From: Neogemmobacter tilapiae
GTDB taxonomy: Bacteria > Pseudomonadota > Alphaproteobacteria > Rhodobacterales > Rhodobacteraceae
Length of the DNA stretch: 64,000 nucleotides
Assembly: GCF_014652215.1 (NCBI RefSeq)
Contig: NZ_BMYJ01000008.1
Location: 94,980 to 158,979 of the forward strand
Reading direction: 5' to 3'
Shown here: positions 63,049 to 64,000 of the stretch, one piece after another
Numbering within the stretch: position 1 is the first letter of the stretch
How the letters are laid out: each line of letters begins with the position of its first letter
Notes under the pieces: model-generated
Database searches by the model: none
Seen by the model: only the letters and a program-made list of their open reading frames with translations
What the model was told of the DNA's origin: nothing
Program-made: the position numbers and the translations under genes

Positions 63049-63924
63049 TCAGGCGATAATCTGGAAATCCGCCGCCGTCAGCGCCGGGGCGTCGACCATT
63101 TCCGCGATGACCTGGGCCTTGGCGGCCCCATTCCCGTCGCGGTCATAGTAAAGCGTGCCGCTGAGATTGTCATAGATGATGCGGTCGTTCGCATCACCCG
63201 CCGCTGTGCCCAGCCGGAACCGGGCCGAGGCCAGCAGGCCAACCGGCCCGATGGCGGTGAAAATGTCCTGATCCAGCACAATACGGTCGCTTCCACCGGT
63301 GAAGTTCTGGATATAGTCGCGCTGTCCTTCAACAGGGGCGGCGTCAAAGATGATCCGGTCGGCACCGTCACCGGCATAGATCGAATCCTGCCCAGCCCCG
63401 GCGATGATCACATCGTTCCCAGGGCCGCCATCAATCAGGTCGCGGCCCTTTCCACCCAGCAACCGATCATTGCCACCGCCGCCATAAATATTGTCGTCGC
63501 CCACGCCACCCTTGATCGTATCCGCCCCAGCATAGCCATAAAGATAGTCGGTCTTGCTGGTGCCGGTGATGTCGTCAGCGTCTTCGAACAGCCGCCGCAT
63601 CAGCGCCTCTTCGTCATGTGCATCAATGGCTTCAAAGATTTTGGCAGCCGACACGCTAAGGCCCGTTGCTTGCAGCGCGACCTGCCCATCGACGCGGATC
63701 GTGGTCGAGGTGACCTGTCCCCCGACAATTTTCGGCGGTTGGCCCGACGCCGATTGGACGGTCAGATTGTTGGCCGCAAAGTTCACGGACAGACCCGGTT
63801 CCGCATAGCGAAAGCCCGTGTTGTTTCCGGTCAGGGTCAGGGTGTTCAGGTCGGCAATGTCCTGCATCAGCAGCGGAAAATACTGCGGCATGTTGTCGAC
63901 AAGCGAAAATTTCCAGACGGCCAT
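63049..63924 (-). CDS. RTX-type calcium-binding protein with MAVWKF amino terminus
   Basis: Probable type I-secreted protein of 291 residues, no signal peptide. ATG at 63924 follows GCAGGAGA. The amino-terminal 130 residues (MAVWKFSLVD..., LSVNFAANNLTVQ, VTSTTIRVDGQVALQATGLSVSAAKIFEAI) parallel the protein at 50250. At least five nonapeptide repeats follow (GGVGDDNIYGGGGNDRLLGG, GGPGNDVIIAGAGQDSIYAG). The carboxyl domain (ANDRIIYDNLSGTLYYDRDGNG ... ADFQIIA) resembles those of the other two RTX proteins. No T1SS genes nearby. Function unknown. Confidence 0.88.
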   Translation of the reverse strand: MAVWKFSLVDNMPQYFPLLMQDIADLNTLTLTGNNTGFRYAEPGLSVNFAANNLTVQSASGQPPKIVGGQVTSTTIRVDGQVALQATGLSVSAAKIFEAIDAHDEEALMRRLFEDADDITGTSKTDYLYGYAGADTIKGGVGDDNIYGGGGNDRLLGGKGRDLIDGGPGNDVIIAGAGQDSIYAGDGADRIIFDAAPVEGQRDYIQNFTGGSDRIVLDQDIFTAIGPVGLLASARFRLGTAAGDANDRIIYDNLSGTLYYDRDGNGAAKAQVIAEMVDAPALTAADFQIIA

Positions 63925-64000
63925 CGTCTTCTCCTGCAAAAAAGTGAATCAATGGCCGCAGACTAGCGCAGATGCCCCCGCCTGTCATGGAAAACAGCGG

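Overview
The window reads as one contiguous chromosomal stretch from a GC-rich alphaproteobacterium, most likely of the family Rhodobacteraceae (relatives of Rhodobacter, Paracoccus or Gemmobacter; the genus cannot be fixed from here). Pointers are the cbb3-oxidase genes ccoNOQP-ccoGHIS with FNR-type boxes and a nearby hemN, a urease operon carrying ureJ and a small phasin-like gene, a full CtrA half-site pair (TTAA-N7-TTAA) in front of a diguanylate cyclase, and dispersed hairpin repeats between genes. Nearly all DNA is coding. No rRNA, insertion sequence, prophage, CRISPR array or plasmid gene was seen.

Layout. 1-7533: cbb3-type cytochrome c oxidase structural genes (ccoN cut by the window edge, ccoO, ccoQ, ccoP), a terminator, an FNR-type box and the assembly genes ccoG, ccoH, ccoI and ccoS. 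7530-8885: hemN on the opposite strand with its own FNR-type box, so low-oxygen respiration and anaerobic haem synthesis sit together. 9001-14221: TetR regulator and a two-gene RND efflux pump. 14270-22386: an FAD-linked oxidase, YceI, a TesA-type esterase divergent from a YbbA/YbbP ABC system, a DUF1287 protein and tRNA 2-selenouridine synthase. 22426-24726: sugar (inositol-type) oxidoreductase and isomerase with a LacI-type operator upstream. 25039-30740: an iron locus of hemP, imelysin, bfd, bfr, di-haem oxidoreductase, a second imelysin and a Tat-exported DUF1513 protein. 30982-37164: urease ureD-A-J-B-(two small genes)-C-E-F-G. 37239-39793: a two-component system and a GNAT protein.

39776-46376: a MipA/OmpV outer-membrane protein, a SulP transporter, tRNA-Tyr, an RlmB/TrmH methyltransferase, a CoA-binding protein, an RTX protein and a GGDEF cyclase. 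46365-52357: histidine genes hisB-hisH-hisA-hisF-hisE, all on the minus strand, interrupted by plus-strand genes for a membrane protein, an S2P-like metalloprotease and an RTX protein. 52459-53970: two tRNA-Gly(GCC) copies flanking a TetR/DUF2306 pair. 54050-63924: glyoxalase and tautomerase genes divergent from a TetR gene, a PhnA-like protein, pyruvate carboxylase, a UvrD/PcrA helicase with low-GC patches, another TetR-like regulator and a third RTX protein.

The points most worth following are the iron locus, an in-frame low-GC insert in the helicase, a family of RTX proteins sharing a MAVWKF amino terminus, a dispersed repeat with covarying hairpins, and a GACnsTGTC operator motif shared between a TetR gene and the distant mipA promoter region.
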